Source of the DNA: Thermobispora bispora DSM 43833
Lineage (GTDB): Bacteria > Actinomycetota > Actinomycetes > Streptosporangiales > Streptosporangiaceae
Length of the DNA stretch: 64,000 nucleotides
Reading direction: 5' to 3'
Assembly: GCF_000092645.1 (NCBI RefSeq)
Contig: NC_014165.1
Span: forward strand, 3,472,001-3,536,000
Of this stretch, positions 50,309 through 59,741 are shown piece by piece (the first letter of the stretch is position 1; each line of letters starts with the position of its first letter). The notes beneath the pieces were generated by a model. It was not told where the DNA came from and ran no database searches. It saw only the letters and a list, made by a program, of their open reading frames with translations. The translations under genes and the position numbers were made by a program.

Positions 50309-51229
50309 TCAGCCGTCGGCCTCGGCCTCCTCGGCCAGGCCGTCCCACGGCCGGCGGTCGGGCGAGGCCGCCCGGCCTTCGGCGCAGTGGCGGCGGAAGT
50401 CGCACCACGAGCAGAGCGGCCCGGGGTTCGGCGGGAAGAGACGGTCGATCTCCGGCGGTACCCCGGCCGCGGTGCCGCCGTCGCGCGCCGGCCGCTCTCC
50501 GGCGCGCCGCCGGGGCGCCCGGCCGGCCCAGGCGCGGTACGCCTCGTCGGCGGCCGCCGCCTCCTCGGCGATCTCCTCGGCCCGGCGCAGGTGCCGGGCG
50601 AGCGAGTCCTCGGTGTGCTCCCATGCCGCGACCGCGCCGGTCGGCACGTGGTGGAGCTCCACCCGGGAGCAGGGCAGGCGCAGCATCCGGGACGCGGAGA
50701 TCGCGTAGATCGCCAGGGCCAGCGAGCTCCGGGCGTCCTGCTCGGTCGGCGGCCTCCGTCCGGTCTTGTAGTCCACCACCACGAGCTCGCCGTCCCGGTG
50801 GTCGATCCGGTCCACCCGGCCGGAGACCGTGATCACCTCGGTGCGCGTGGCGACGACCCGCTCGACCCCGACCGGCTCGCACGCCGGGTCGAGCGTGCTC
50901 ACGTACGCGGCGACCATCCGCCGGGCGCGCTCCCGCCACTGGGCCGACTGCTCCGCGTCGCGGAAGCCGTCCGTGATCCACACGCCCGCCACCAGCTCGG
51001 CGGCGGTCGCCGGGGTCCGCCGCTCGTACGGCGCGCGCCACCAGGCGGCGAGGGCGTTGTGGACCGAGGCGCCCAGGCTGTTGTGCGCCCACGGCGGCCC
51101 CTTGGGCGGGGCCGGCCGGTCGAGGTAGGTGAAGCGGTATCTGCGCCGGCAGTCGAGCCAGGTGTTCAGCCGGGACGGAGTGCACGAGTAGAGCCGCCTC
51201 GGCGTGATCCCGAGGCCGAGCTGCTCCAT
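50309..51229 (-). CDS. RecB-like PD-(D/E)XK nuclease with cysteine cluster
   Basis: A 306-residue stand-alone RecB/Cas4-type exonuclease. The nuclease core is GRVDRIDHRDGELVVVDYKTGRRP, with catalytic Asp, Asp and Lys all present. One Cys pair near the start (YSCTPSRLNTWLDCRRRYRF) and CSWCDFRRHC near the end can bind an iron-sulfur cluster, as in AddB/Cas4. No helicase is attached. It may trim DNA ends; a role with AdnAB is only a guess. Confidence 0.88.
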   Translation of the reverse strand: MEQLGLGITPRRLYSCTPSRLNTWLDCRRRYRFTYLDRPAPPKGPPWAHNSLGASVHNALAAWWRAPYERRTPATAAELVAGVWITDGFRDAEQSAQWRERARRMVAAYVSTLDPACEPVGVERVVATRTEVITVSGRVDRIDHRDGELVVVDYKTGRRPPTEQDARSSLALAIYAISASRMLRLPCSRVELHHVPTGAVAAWEHTEDSLARHLRRAEEIAEEAAAADEAYRAWAGRAPRRRAGERPARDGGTAAGVPPEIDRLFPPNPGPLCSWCDFRRHCAEGRAASPDRRPWDGLAEEAEADG

Positions 51230-51238
51230 GATCCTCCG

Positions 51239-51946
51239 CTACTCGTCGGCCGTCAGCTTGATCCCGGACGCGGCCGTGCCGTCCGGCAGCAACGGCACCT
51301 CGGGGCCGGAGGACTCCATGAGCGACCCGGAGACCCACTTGTCGAACTGCGGCTCGACGTCGCCGATCGTGAACTCCTCCCCGTGCGCGGGGAGCACCCG
51401 GGTGTCGTGCGGCAGGGTGAGCAGCCGCTCCCCGATCACGGAGAGCTGGTCGGCGAGCGCCGGATACTCGTCGCCGAGCTTCCCGGGGCCGTCGGCGAGG
51501 AGGGTCTTCCCGGTGAAGACCACGCCGAGCTGCTCGCAGTAGAGCGACACCCCGCCCGGGGTGACCCCCGGCGTCTCGAGCACCTCGAGCTCCACGTCGG
51601 CCACGGAGAAGACCCCCTCGTCCTCCATTTCGACGTCGGGCCAGGTCTCCTCCCAGGTCTGCCGCCACAGGCGCTTGTCCTTGGGATGGAGCGCGATCAC
51701 CGCCTCGTCCTTGGCGGCCACCTCGATCGCGGCGTCCACGTGGTCCGGCAGGCCATGGGTGCAGATGACCGCGAGCACCTCACGGTCGCCGACCTTCTCC
51801 AGGATCTTGTCGGCGTCCCGCGCGGGGTCGATGACGATCACTTCCTCGTCATCCCCGACGATCCAGGTGTTGTTCTCGACGTTGTACTCGACGCCCTCGA
51901 TCTCGACCGGGCCCGAGGTCACCACTCGCTCGATACGCGCTGTCAC
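51239..51946 (-). CDS. Metallo-beta-lactamase-fold protein with degraded metal site
   Basis: A 235-residue glyoxalase-II-like MBL protein. In place of HxHxDH it has HGLPDH (64-69; second His is Leu66); TPGHTPG is TPGVTPG (His is Val128); and the bridging Asp in TGDT is Lys147 (FTGKTLL). Only His64, Asp68, His69 and His188 remain. The rest of the fold is intact, so the gene is not decayed. The GTG at 51946, with AAGG upstream, is used rather than the longer frame to 51997. The function is probably not the usual hydrolysis. Confidence 0.85.
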   Translation of the reverse strand: MTARIERVVTSGPVEIEGVEYNVENNTWIVGDDEEVIVIDPARDADKILEKVGDREVLAVICTHGLPDHVDAAIEVAAKDEAVIALHPKDKRLWRQTWEETWPDVEMEDEGVFSVADVELEVLETPGVTPGGVSLYCEQLGVVFTGKTLLADGPGKLGDEYPALADQLSVIGERLLTLPHDTRVLPAHGEEFTIGDVEPQFDKWVSGSLMESSGPEVPLLPDGTAASGIKLTADE

Positions 51947-52063
51947 GGTCAGAACCTTACTATCCGCCCCGGCGGGACGCCGTGCTCCTGAGAGCACCGG
52001 GAGGCGGACGCCGCGGCGCGGCCCGCGCGCGGGCCCGCAGCTCGGTGATCTCCGCGCGGCCCG

Positions 52064-52711
52064 CTACGCCCGGTTCCACTGCAGGCGGGGGGAGAAGGCG
52101 CCGAACGGCAGGTCGAGCGCTTGATCGTCGTCCCGCAGGTCGCGCAGGGTGAGGTCCTCGAGCTCGATCAGGCAGCCCACCTCGGCCGGCCACGTCACCG
52201 TCCACACCCAGTTGCCGAGCGCCTCCCCCACGTAGGCGGCCCGGTCGCCCGGGACGGCGGCGCCCGCGCACCAGAGCGCGACCGTGTGGCCCCGCAGCTC
52301 GATCGTGGCGTGCGGCGGGCCGGTGGCGAAGCCGTCCCCGGGGTCGGGGCCGGGCAGCCCGGCGAAGTTCGCGCCGAGGCCCACCCCCGGCTCCTCGGCG
52401 ATGATCAGCATGTCGGCGGGGCCGTGGAGCACCGACGGGCCGGTGAGGGCGACCACGCTCGCCCGGAACCGGGTGCGCTCATCGCCCGCCGCGGCGAAGC
52501 CGCTCACCAGCCAGTTCGCCGGGAGCGGCCAGGGCAGCCAGACCGGGACCCGCGCATTGCTCGTCAGCGCCTCGAGCGCGCCGTTCGACGGGCGCCAGGG
52601 CGGCTGCAGCGGGAGGACGTCGCCGTGCGCGTCGCACCGCCAGGCGCTCGACCAGATATTCGGTTCATTCAGCGGCCCGAAGCACCGCGGGCATACCGGC
52701 GCGCCCCTCAC
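52064..52711 (-). CDS. DUF6758-type protein with N-terminal zinc-ribbon-like cysteines
   Basis: A 215-residue actinobacterial protein. It begins [38 protein letters not shown], a zinc-ribbon-like CxxC...C-x2-H segment, and continues with [31 protein letters not shown] and [20 protein letters not shown]. The assignment to DUF6758 is from memory of this opening and the VPVWxPWPLP signature. Function unknown. It is divergent from the Nudix gene at 52785. Confidence 0.8.
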   Translation of the reverse strand: MRGAPVCPRCFGPLNEPNIWSSAWRCDAHGDVLPLQPPWRPSNGALEALTSNARVPVWLPWPLPANWLVSGFAAAGDERTRFRASVVALTGPSVLHGPADMLIIAEEPGVGLGANFAGLPGPDPGDGFATGPPHATIELRGHTVALWCAGAAVPGDRAAYVGEALGNWVWTVTWPAEVGCLIELEDLTLRDLRDDDQALDLPFGAFSPRLQWNRA

Positions 52712-52771
52712 AGTCGATCACCGCGCTTCCGGAGATGTGCTTACGTCAAGGGTACGCCCGTATACCCCGCT

Positions 52772-52777
52772 TACCCT
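52772..52777 (+). promoter_or_regulatory. -10 box of a leaderless promoter (TACCCT)
   Basis: TACCCT is followed by seven bases and the GTG at 52785. Confidence 0.5.
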
Positions 52778-52784
52778 GGATGAG

Positions 52785-53189
52785 GTGGAAACGATCAGGT
52801 GCGTCGGCGCCATCGTCGTCGGCGCGGACGGCCGGCTGCTGCTGATCCGGCGGGGGAATCCGCCGGGCGCCGGGCTCTGGTCCCTCCCGGGCGGCCGTGT
52901 CGAGCCCGGGGAGACCGACGAGCAGGCGCTCCGGCGCGAGCTGCGCGAGGAGACCGGCCTCGAGGTGGCCGTCGGCCCCCTCGCCGGAACCGTGGAGCGC
53001 CCCGGCCCGGGCGGAATCGTGTACGAGATCCACGACTACCTGGCCACCGTCACGGGCGGCCGTCTCGCCCCGGGGAGCGACGCGTCCGCGGCGCGCTGGT
53101 GCTCGCCGGCCGAGCTGCGCGGGCTCCCGCTCACCGAGGGCCTGCTCGACGCGCTCACCGCCTGGGGAGTCCTCGACACGCCCGTGTGA
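52785..53189 (+). CDS. Nudix hydrolase (MutT-like)
   Basis: A 134-residue Nudix protein. The full box is present: [26 protein letters not shown] (G-x5-E-x7-RE-x2-EE-x-G). Before it [29 protein letters not shown] fits a MutT/ADP-ribose-type fold. Only a GTG at 52785 gives a sensible start; it lies seven bases after TACCCT, so it is probably leaderless. The substrate is not known. Confidence 0.88.
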   Translation: METIRCVGAIVVGADGRLLLIRRGNPPGAGLWSLPGGRVEPGETDEQALRRELREETGLEVAVGPLAGTVERPGPGGIVYEIHDYLATVTGGRLAPGSDASAARWCSPAELRGLPLTEGLLDALTAWGVLDTPV

Positions 53190-53303
53190 CCCTGGCCGGG
53201 CATGGCCCCGTCCGGGCAGAACGGCGGAGGGCGACCGGATGTCCCCGGCCGCCGCGCCCCCGGCCATGCGATGCCCTCAACCGTACGACTCGCCCTCGCC
53301 GAG

Positions 53304-53350
53304 CGGCTCGTCCGTCGACCGTGCGGCTCGTCCGTCAACCGTGCGGCTCG
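53304..53350. repeat. 20-bp tandem repeat, two copies plus part of a third
   Basis: CGGCTCGTCCGTC(G/A)ACCGTG at 53304-53323 and 53324-53343, with CGGCTCG after it. It sits in the gap between the Nudix gene and the propeller gene (53190-53482), which holds no gene. Confidence 0.7.
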
Positions 53351-53482
53351 GCTTCGGGCGAGCCCACCCGCGCCCCGCGCCGCCCGCCTGGGGGCCCGGC
53401 CGTACCGCCCCGCCGCTCGCTTCAGGCACCTGCCGCGCCGCCATGGCACACCGCTGGGCTCGGCCGTACCACCGCGGGGAGG

Positions 53483-56350
53483 TCAGCCGCCGGCCGCGGC
53501 CACCGTGGTGCGCCAGACGATGACGTGCTCGCCGTCCTCGTCCGCGGATCCCCCGACGCCCACCACCCGGTCGCCCGAGGCGGCGACCAGGCCGAGCCAC
53601 TGGTCGCCCGGGCCGCCGAGGGGTTCCGCGGTCAGCGGGTGGCGGGTCCACGCCAGCCCGTCCGCGGAGAGCCACACCGTGCCGTCCCCGGCGCCGGCCG
53701 CGCCGTCCGCGCCCACCGCGACGAGGCCGCGGGCCGTGACCGCCACGTCGAGCACGGCGGCGGTCTCCTCGGCCGGCGGCCGGCCGTACCGCCAGGTCGC
53801 GCCGCCGTCGGTGGAGACGGCGGAGAACGGGCGGGCGCCGTCCCCGGTGGCGGCGGTGCCGAGCACCACGAGCGCCGACCGGACGCTCACCACGCGGTGC
53901 AGCGCCGCGGAGCGCGCCCCCGGCGGGAGCACCCGGGCCGCGGCCGTCCACGCTCTGCCGTCGGCGGAGCGCCAGACGATCCCGGTCTCCCGCCCGTCCC
54001 GGCCTGCCGAGCCCACGGCGGCGAAGCCGTCCGGGGTGGCGGTGACGCCGGCCAGTCGCACGCCGGCGCCCTCGTCCGGCAGGCTCTCCGCCGGGATGCG
54101 GGCGAACCGGGTGAGGTCCGCGGAGAACCACAGGGCCGGCCGCGCCCCGTCCGGGCCGTGGTCCTCGCCGGCGATCACATACCCCTGAGGGCCGGCCGCC
54201 ACCGCGACCGGCGCGAGCGCCGGGTGATCGGCCGGCGCCTCGATCTCGGGGCCGGGGCGCCACGTCCGGCCGTCCGCCGAGGTGACGAGCAGCGGCCTGG
54301 TGAGCGCGGGCTCGGGCGTGGTGCTGCCGACGGCGAGCCAGCCCTCCGGGCCGTGGGCCACCCCGGTGAGCTCCTGCCGGCCCGGTCCCGACAGCGGGCC
54401 GGCCGGGCCGGCGGCCGCCCATCCGGCGCCGTCGCGGGCGGTCCAGATCGCCGCGTCGCCGTCCGCCGAGCCCACGGCGACGAACGTGCCGCCGGCCGCC
54501 GCGAGGTCCGCGACCTCCCCGGCATCCCGGCGCAGCCCGGCGATCCGCTCCGGCGGCACGGCGGTGACGGAGCCGCCCGCCCGCGCCGTGACCAGGACCG
54601 GGAGGTTCTCCACGTCGCCCCGGCCGCGCCGGTCGCCGCCCGCGACCAGCAGCCCGGCGCCGGTGATGGTGAGCCCGCGGAGCGTGCCGGGGATCTCGCC
54701 GAGCTCCGCGGCCCGGGTCCAGGCTCCGCCGTCCGCGCTGGTGTACGCCGTGTACCGGCCCCACTCGGTCTCGACGAGCGCGGCGACCCCGGCCTCCGAC
54801 GCGCCCACGGCGCGCACCCCCGGCCCGTCCGGGCCGAGCCCGCCGATCGCCCCGCACCCGGTCCACCGCCCGCCGTCCGGCGAGCAGTACACCGGCACCC
54901 GGCCGTCCGCGGTCCGCTGCCGGACCGGGACGAGGACGAACCCCCGCTCGGTCGCGGCGAGCGCGCCCGGTTCCGCGCGCACGCCGGGGAGCGAGCTCTC
55001 CCCCGCCCGCCAGGTGCGGCCTCCGTCGTCCGACCGTAAGACCACCGAGGCGGAGCCGCCCGCGTCCGCGAGCGCCACCACCCGGTCCCCGCGCATCGCG
55101 ATCGCGGCGATCCCGCCGATCCGCCCGGGAAGGCCGCCGCGGTCGTCCACCCGGGTCCACCGCTCCCCGTCGGGCGATAACCACACCACCGGGCCGGGGG
55201 TGCCGTCCGGGCGGGTGGTCACCCCGGCCGCGGCGAACCCCTGCTCGCCGCCGGCGAGGTCGCTGACCCGGTCCCCTGGGGCGAACGCGGCGAGCCGGGC
55301 CGGATCCACCGGGGTCCACGACCGGCCGTCCGCGGACGTCCACATCGCGTGCCCGGCCCGCCCGGTGGCGTCCGTGCCGACCGCGAGCCAGCGTCCGCCG
55401 CCGCTCGCCACCCGGCCTACCGCGCCGGCCGCTCCCGCGGCCGGGCCGAGCGTACGGCCGGCCTCCCAGGTCTCGCCCTCGTCCGGGGAGACCAGGAAGA
55501 GCGGCCTGGGCCGGGGGCCGGTGGTGTCGCTCCCGGCCGCCACGATCATGGAGCCCGCCGCGGCGACGGCGTTGAGCACGTGGCTGCGGCCGCCCCGCGC
55601 GGGGAAGGCGGCATCGGCCACCAGCCCTTCCCCGCCGGTGAGCCACCCGCCGTCCGCCGTCCCGCTCCGGAGGGCGAGCAGGCCGAGGGCTCCGGCGGCG
55701 AGACAGAGCGCGGCCACCACGGCGAGCACCACCGGCCTGCGGAGCAGGCCCCGGCCGTGGGCCCGCGCCGCCGCGGCGGGCGGCCGCCCGGGCACCGCGG
55801 GGAGGCGCGCAGGCCGGCGCACGGGCAGCGGCGGCGCCGCGGTGCCCTGGGCCGCGCGCGTGCCGCCGGCGTCCTCCTGGGAGCCCGCCCGCGGCGGGCC
55901 GGGGTCGGCTCCGGTGGAGCCCGCCCGGGGCCTGCGCGGCGGGCCGATCGCGACCAGGACATCGGGCCGGTCCGTCAGCCGCCGCGGCCTGCCGTCCGGC
56001 CGGATCCCGGCGGACAACGGGTCCCCGGGCCGCGCCGTCTCCCCCGGGCCCGCCTCGCCGTACGGCGTCGCGGGGTGTTCCGGCCCGGGTGCGGGCCCGG
56101 ATGATCCGTCCCCGGCCGGCCGGGCCGTCTCCTCGGATTCACCCGCCCGCTCCGGCGCGGGCTCGGGGTGCGCGCCCCCGGGCCCCTCGGGCACCGGCCC
56201 GGCGGCGAACGCCCACGGGGGCGGCGCCGGCGGGGTGTGGTGGAGGGTGAACGGTGCGCCGTGGCTCGGCCGTGACCCGTCGGCCGGGTTCTCCTCGTCT
56301 GCGGTGGGCTGGGGGTCGCGGTCGTGTGGGCCCGACGAGGCCACGCTCAC
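53483..56350 (-). CDS. Membrane-tethered Asp-box (BNR) beta-propeller protein
   Basis: A 955-residue protein. The first ~205 residues are a Pro-rich, disordered cytoplasmic region; one transmembrane helix follows (VVLAVVAALCLAAGALGLLAL). The rest is outside and has about twelve Asp-box turns, such as SPDEGETW, SADGRSW, SPDGERW, SDDGGRTW, SPDGGRW, SADGGAW, ARDGAGW, SADGRTW, SADGRAW, STDGGATW and SADGLAW, the hallmark of sialidase-like propellers. The catalytic residues of sialidases (Arg triad, Tyr/Glu, Asp) are not evident, so binding or sensing is more likely. The start is a GTG. Confidence 0.85.
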   Translation of the reverse strand: MSVASSGPHDRDPQPTADEENPADGSRPSHGAPFTLHHTPPAPPPWAFAAGPVPEGPGGAHPEPAPERAGESEETARPAGDGSSGPAPGPEHPATPYGEAGPGETARPGDPLSAGIRPDGRPRRLTDRPDVLVAIGPPRRPRAGSTGADPGPPRAGSQEDAGGTRAAQGTAAPPLPVRRPARLPAVPGRPPAAAARAHGRGLLRRPVVLAVVAALCLAAGALGLLALRSGTADGGWLTGGEGLVADAAFPARGGRSHVLNAVAAAGSMIVAAGSDTTGPRPRPLFLVSPDEGETWEAGRTLGPAAGAAGAVGRVASGGGRWLAVGTDATGRAGHAMWTSADGRSWTPVDPARLAAFAPGDRVSDLAGGEQGFAAAGVTTRPDGTPGPVVWLSPDGERWTRVDDRGGLPGRIGGIAAIAMRGDRVVALADAGGSASVVLRSDDGGRTWRAGESSLPGVRAEPGALAATERGFVLVPVRQRTADGRVPVYCSPDGGRWTGCGAIGGLGPDGPGVRAVGASEAGVAALVETEWGRYTAYTSADGGAWTRAAELGEIPGTLRGLTITGAGLLVAGGDRRGRGDVENLPVLVTARAGGSVTAVPPERIAGLRRDAGEVADLAAAGGTFVAVGSADGDAAIWTARDGAGWAAAGPAGPLSGPGRQELTGVAHGPEGWLAVGSTTPEPALTRPLLVTSADGRTWRPGPEIEAPADHPALAPVAVAAGPQGYVIAGEDHGPDGARPALWFSADLTRFARIPAESLPDEGAGVRLAGVTATPDGFAAVGSAGRDGRETGIVWRSADGRAWTAAARVLPPGARSAALHRVVSVRSALVVLGTAATGDGARPFSAVSTDGGATWRYGRPPAEETAAVLDVAVTARGLVAVGADGAAGAGDGTVWLSADGLAWTRHPLTAEPLGGPGDQWLGLVAASGDRVVGVGGSADEDGEHVIVWRTTVAAAGG

Positions 56351-56468
56351 TGCCTCCTACCCGAGCGGCGTTCCGGTGCTCACGCGTGCGGCGTTGAAGA
56401 TCTCGATCGATCTCTTACCCCGCCATGGATCCGCGGCAACACACGAGATCCCGCCGGGGCGGGGCGCG

Positions 56469-57611
56469 TCAGACCGCGTACCGGACGGCGCGCCTCCGGG
56501 CCATGGCGACGACGAGCACGAGGAAGACCACGAACTGCACGATCGTCCCGCTCAGGGTCTGCCAGGGAAGCGAGCCCTGCTCGAGCGCGCCCTCCAGATC
56601 GCCGGTCGCGGCGACGAACCCGAAGGCCGCCAGGTTGTTCACCGTGTGCAGGGCGATGGGCGCCTCGAGCCCGCCGGTGCGGATCGCCAGCCACCCCATG
56701 AGCACGCCGAACCCGAAGACGTACAGGATCCCCCAGTCGGTGTAGCCGTGGAGCGCGGTGAACGCGATCGACCCGAGGATGATCCCCGGCCACGGGTTGC
56801 CCAGGTAGGCGCCGAACGCCTGGATGACCCAGCCGCGGAAGAAGTACTCCTCGGCGGCCGCCTGGAACGGCACGAGCAGCAGGATGAGGACCGCCGCCGG
56901 GAGGAACGTCTCCCAGCCCGCCCAGCGCAGCCCGGGGTCGAGACCGGTGAGCGCCATGGTGACGATCTCGGCGGCCTGGCCGAGCGCCACCGCCGCCACC
57001 GCGACCAGCAGGCATCGGCCGAGCCAGTCCCAGCGCAGGCGGAAGGCGACCGACGAGAGCGAGCCCGGTGGCCGCCGCTGGACCAGCCACGCGGCGAGGT
57101 ACACCACCGGGATGCCCATGGCGATCACCGCGAGGTTGATCCCGAGGTTGAACAGCGGGTCGGCGAACACCCGGCCGTCGTCGAAGACCATCGGCACGCC
57201 GGCCAGGAGCGAGATGGCCATGGCGAGGGTGGCGAGCAGCACCGTGCCCGCCAGGAAGCACACCACGATGAAGAGCGTGCCGACGATGGGCCGCCACCAC
57301 CGGTGCACCGCCGTGCGGGCGAGCTGGTCGTAGGTGGTCCCGGGCGGCGGCGGCACGGTCCACGGGAGCCGCATGCCCGGTGGCCGCCATCCGGGGTACG
57401 GCGAGGACCCGTACGGCCACGGATGGGGCGGCTGGTAGGGCCCGTGGTACGGCCCCCGCGGTGGTTGCACCGGATACGGGGCGCCGTAGGGATGGGAACC
57501 CTGGTGCGGGCCGTGGTAGGGGCCTTGCCACGGTGCCGGGCCCTGCCACGGCGTGGGGCCGTGCCACGGCGCGCCCGGTGAAGGTCGGCTCATATGTCCA
57601 TTCTTCGCCAT
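56469..57611 (-). CDS. CPBP-family intramembrane glutamic protease
   Basis: A 380-residue membrane protein with about eight helices. The N-terminal ~90 residues are Pro/Gly/His/Tyr/Trp-rich (SRPSPGAPWHGPTPWQGPAP, PYHGPYQPP), facing the cytoplasm. The catalytic motifs are AAAEEYFFRGW (EExxFRG), FTALHGY and HTVNNLAAF (His), matching Abi/Rce1 proteases. The family cleaves or processes peptides within the membrane; substrates here are unknown. The start could be ATG 57611 or ATG 57593. Confidence 0.88.
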   Translation of the reverse strand: MAKNGHMSRPSPGAPWHGPTPWQGPAPWQGPYHGPHQGSHPYGAPYPVQPPRGPYHGPYQPPHPWPYGSSPYPGWRPPGMRLPWTVPPPPGTTYDQLARTAVHRWWRPIVGTLFIVVCFLAGTVLLATLAMAISLLAGVPMVFDDGRVFADPLFNLGINLAVIAMGIPVVYLAAWLVQRRPPGSLSSVAFRLRWDWLGRCLLVAVAAVALGQAAEIVTMALTGLDPGLRWAGWETFLPAAVLILLLVPFQAAAEEYFFRGWVIQAFGAYLGNPWPGIILGSIAFTALHGYTDWGILYVFGFGVLMGWLAIRTGGLEAPIALHTVNNLAAFGFVAATGDLEGALEQGSLPWQTLSGTIVQFVVFLVLVVAMARRRAVRYAV

Positions 57612-57681
57612 TACCGGCCACCCCTACCCTCGCCCTGCGCGACCATGGCGCGCCGTTCCCCGGAGGGGTGAGCCGCGGCGG

Positions 57682-58620
57682 TCACCCGGGAGGGGTGAAC
57701 CGCTTGGTCCGGGTGAGCCCGGCGGCCCGGCCCTTGGCCGCGACGACCAGGGCCATCTTCCGCGACGCCTCGTCGATCATCTCGTCGCCGAGCATGGCGG
57801 CGCCGCGCCGCTCCACGGTGGTGTAGTACTCGTACGCCTCGAGGATCAGCTCGGCGTGGTCGTAGTCGTCCTGCGACGGGGAGAACACCTCGTTGCCGGC
57901 CTCGATCTGGGAGGGGTGGAGCACCCACTTGCCGTCGAACCCGAGGGCGGCGGCACGGCGGGCCGCACGGCGGAACCCCTCCACGTCGCGGATCTGCAGG
58001 TACGGGCCGTCGATCGCCTGGAGGCCGTGGGCGCGGGCGGCCGTGAGGATCCGCATCAGGACGTAGTGGTAGGCGTCGCCCTCCTCGTAGCCGGGCGGCT
58101 GCTCGCCGACGACCAGGGTGCGCATGCCGATCGAGGCCATGAAGTCCGCGGGCCCGAAGACCAGCGTCTCCAGCCGCGGCGACGCCGCGGCGATCCGCTC
58201 GGCGTTCACCAGCCCGGTGGCGTCCTCGATCTGGGCCTCGATCCCGATCCGGCCCACGGGCAGCCCGGCCGCCCGTTCGACCTGGCCGAGCAGCGTGTCG
58301 AGCCAGACCACGTGGGACGGGTCGCTGACCTTCGGCAGCATGACGCAGTGGAGCCGGTCGCCGGCCGCCTCCACGACCTCGATCACGTCGCGGTAGCTCC
58401 ACCGGGTGGTCGCGTCGTTGACCCGCACCGCCACGGTCTTGCCCGTCCAGTCGCCCTCGCGCAGGGCGGCCACCACGTTCGCGCGGGCCTCTTCTTTCAC
58501 GGCGGGAGCGACGGAGTCCTCCAGGTCGAGGAAGACCTCGTCGGCGGCGAGCGTCTGTGCCTTCTCCAGGAACCGCGGGTTGCTCCCCGGCACGGCGAGG
58601 CAGGTACGTCGAGCGCGCAT
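57682..58620 (-). CDS. HpcH/HpaI-type CoA-ester lyase (CitE/malyl-CoA lyase-like)
   Basis: A 312-residue TIM-barrel lyase: CLAVPGSNPRFLEKAQTLAADEVFLDLEDSVAP, VRVNDATTRWSYRDV, GIEAQIEDATGLVNAERIA, LVFGPADF and KWVLHPSQIEAGNEVFSPS. Acid residues in LEDSVAP and IEAQIED bind the metal. It likely cleaves or makes a malyl-CoA/methylmalyl-CoA-type ester. The exact substrate cannot be read from sequence. The ATG at 58620 has TACGGT seven bases upstream, so it is probably leaderless. Confidence 0.9.
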   Translation of the reverse strand: MRARRTCLAVPGSNPRFLEKAQTLAADEVFLDLEDSVAPAVKEEARANVVAALREGDWTGKTVAVRVNDATTRWSYRDVIEVVEAAGDRLHCVMLPKVSDPSHVVWLDTLLGQVERAAGLPVGRIGIEAQIEDATGLVNAERIAAASPRLETLVFGPADFMASIGMRTLVVGEQPPGYEEGDAYHYVLMRILTAARAHGLQAIDGPYLQIRDVEGFRRAARRAAALGFDGKWVLHPSQIEAGNEVFSPSQDDYDHAELILEAYEYYTTVERRGAAMLGDEMIDEASRKMALVVAAKGRAAGLTRTKRFTPPG

Positions 58621-58919
58621 GGCCCACACCGTAGCCGGATGGGCCGCGCCCGGCGGAGCCCGGGTGGCGGGTTCCGGGCCGTGGTGGGCGGCGGGTTCCG
58701 GGCCTTGGTAGGAGTGCGACAACGGCGACCGGCATCAGCACCGGGTTTGGGCCGGGCGATCGGCCGGAGGAATGTAGGTCACCGACAAATCAGGTCGATC
58801 GTTCTTTGAAGTCTGGACGGTAGGGTGCGCCCCGATCCGGGCGAACAATGGAAAACCGGTGACATCCTCCGCGCCCGACCGGGCGCCGGGCAACGTGCGT
58901 CTCACACAGGGAGCTATCG
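58621..58919. other. Divergent intergenic region, lyase and bioY
   Basis: It holds the leaderless -10 of the lyase gene at its left, and a direct repeat of GCGGGTTCCGGGCC near 58665-58704 (copies 23 bp apart). The bioY promoter should be here; I see no clear BirA/BioR/BioQ operator. Confidence 0.45.
58628..58633 (-). promoter_or_regulatory. -10 box of a leaderless promoter (TACGGT)
   Basis: On the minus strand TACGGT is followed by seven bases and the ATG at 58620. Confidence 0.5.
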
Positions 58920-59522
58920 ATGGTCAACGCCGCCGCGGGGGCACGCCCCGCCGTCCTCTCCGACCTCGTCCCCGGGGTACCCGCCCTTCCCGGAACGGCG
59001 GGCGTCCGGGTGCGCGACGCCGCCTTGGTGGTGGCCGGCGCGGTCCTGACCGGACTCTCCGCGCAGCTCAGCGTCCCGATCCCCGGCTCCCCCGTCCCGG
59101 TCACCGGCCAGACGCTCGCCGTCCTCCTGGTCGGCGCCGCGCTGGGTCTGCACCGCGCGCTCCTCAGCATGCTGCTGTACGTGCTCGCCGGCATCGCGGG
59201 CGTGCCGTGGTTCTCCGATGGCTCCTCCGGGTTCGGCGGGGCCACGTTCGGGTACGTGCTCGGGTTCATCGCCGCCGCCTCCCTGGTCGGGTGGCTCGCG
59301 CAGCGCGGCGGTGACCGCACCGTGCTCCGGACCATCGGCACGATGGCCCTCGGCAACCTGGTGATCTACTCCTTCGGCCTGCCCGTGCTCGTCGCCACGA
59401 CCGGCATGGACCTCGGCACCGCCCTGGTCAAGGGCGCGGGCGTCTTCGTCGTCGGCGACCTCATCAAGATCGTGATCGCGGCCGGCCTGCTCCCCGCCGC
59501 GTGGAAGCTGGCGAGCCGCTGA
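58920..59522 (+). CDS. bioY: BioY biotin transporter substrate-binding subunit
   Basis: A 200-residue membrane protein with about six helices. It has the BioY signature: LSVPIPGSPVPVTGQTLAVLLVGAALG, and GIAGVPWFSDGSSGFGGATFGYVLGF. It captures biotin and, with an energy-coupling factor (EcfA/T), moves it into the cell; those partners are not in this window, so it may use a shared ECF module or act alone. AGGGAG precedes the ATG. Confidence 0.95.
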   Translation: MVNAAAGARPAVLSDLVPGVPALPGTAGVRVRDAALVVAGAVLTGLSAQLSVPIPGSPVPVTGQTLAVLLVGAALGLHRALLSMLLYVLAGIAGVPWFSDGSSGFGGATFGYVLGFIAAASLVGWLAQRGGDRTVLRTIGTMALGNLVIYSFGLPVLVATTGMDLGTALVKGAGVFVVGDLIKIVIAAGLLPAAWKLASR

Positions 59523-59741
59523 CCGTTCCGGCCTCCCGGTGCGCCCCGGCCCGCGCGCGGGCCGGGGCGCCGTCATGTCCCGGGCCTGACGCCCGGGTCA
59601 GGAAGACCTCCCGTGCTCCGCTGGACCGCGGCTCCTCCGGCTCCCGGTAGGGGCGCAGGTCGGCGCGGAAGCACGAGCCCCGCTCGCCCGCGACCACGAG
59701 CGTGCCGCCGTGGGCGCGGCGTTCCCCGGGGTACGGGCCGC

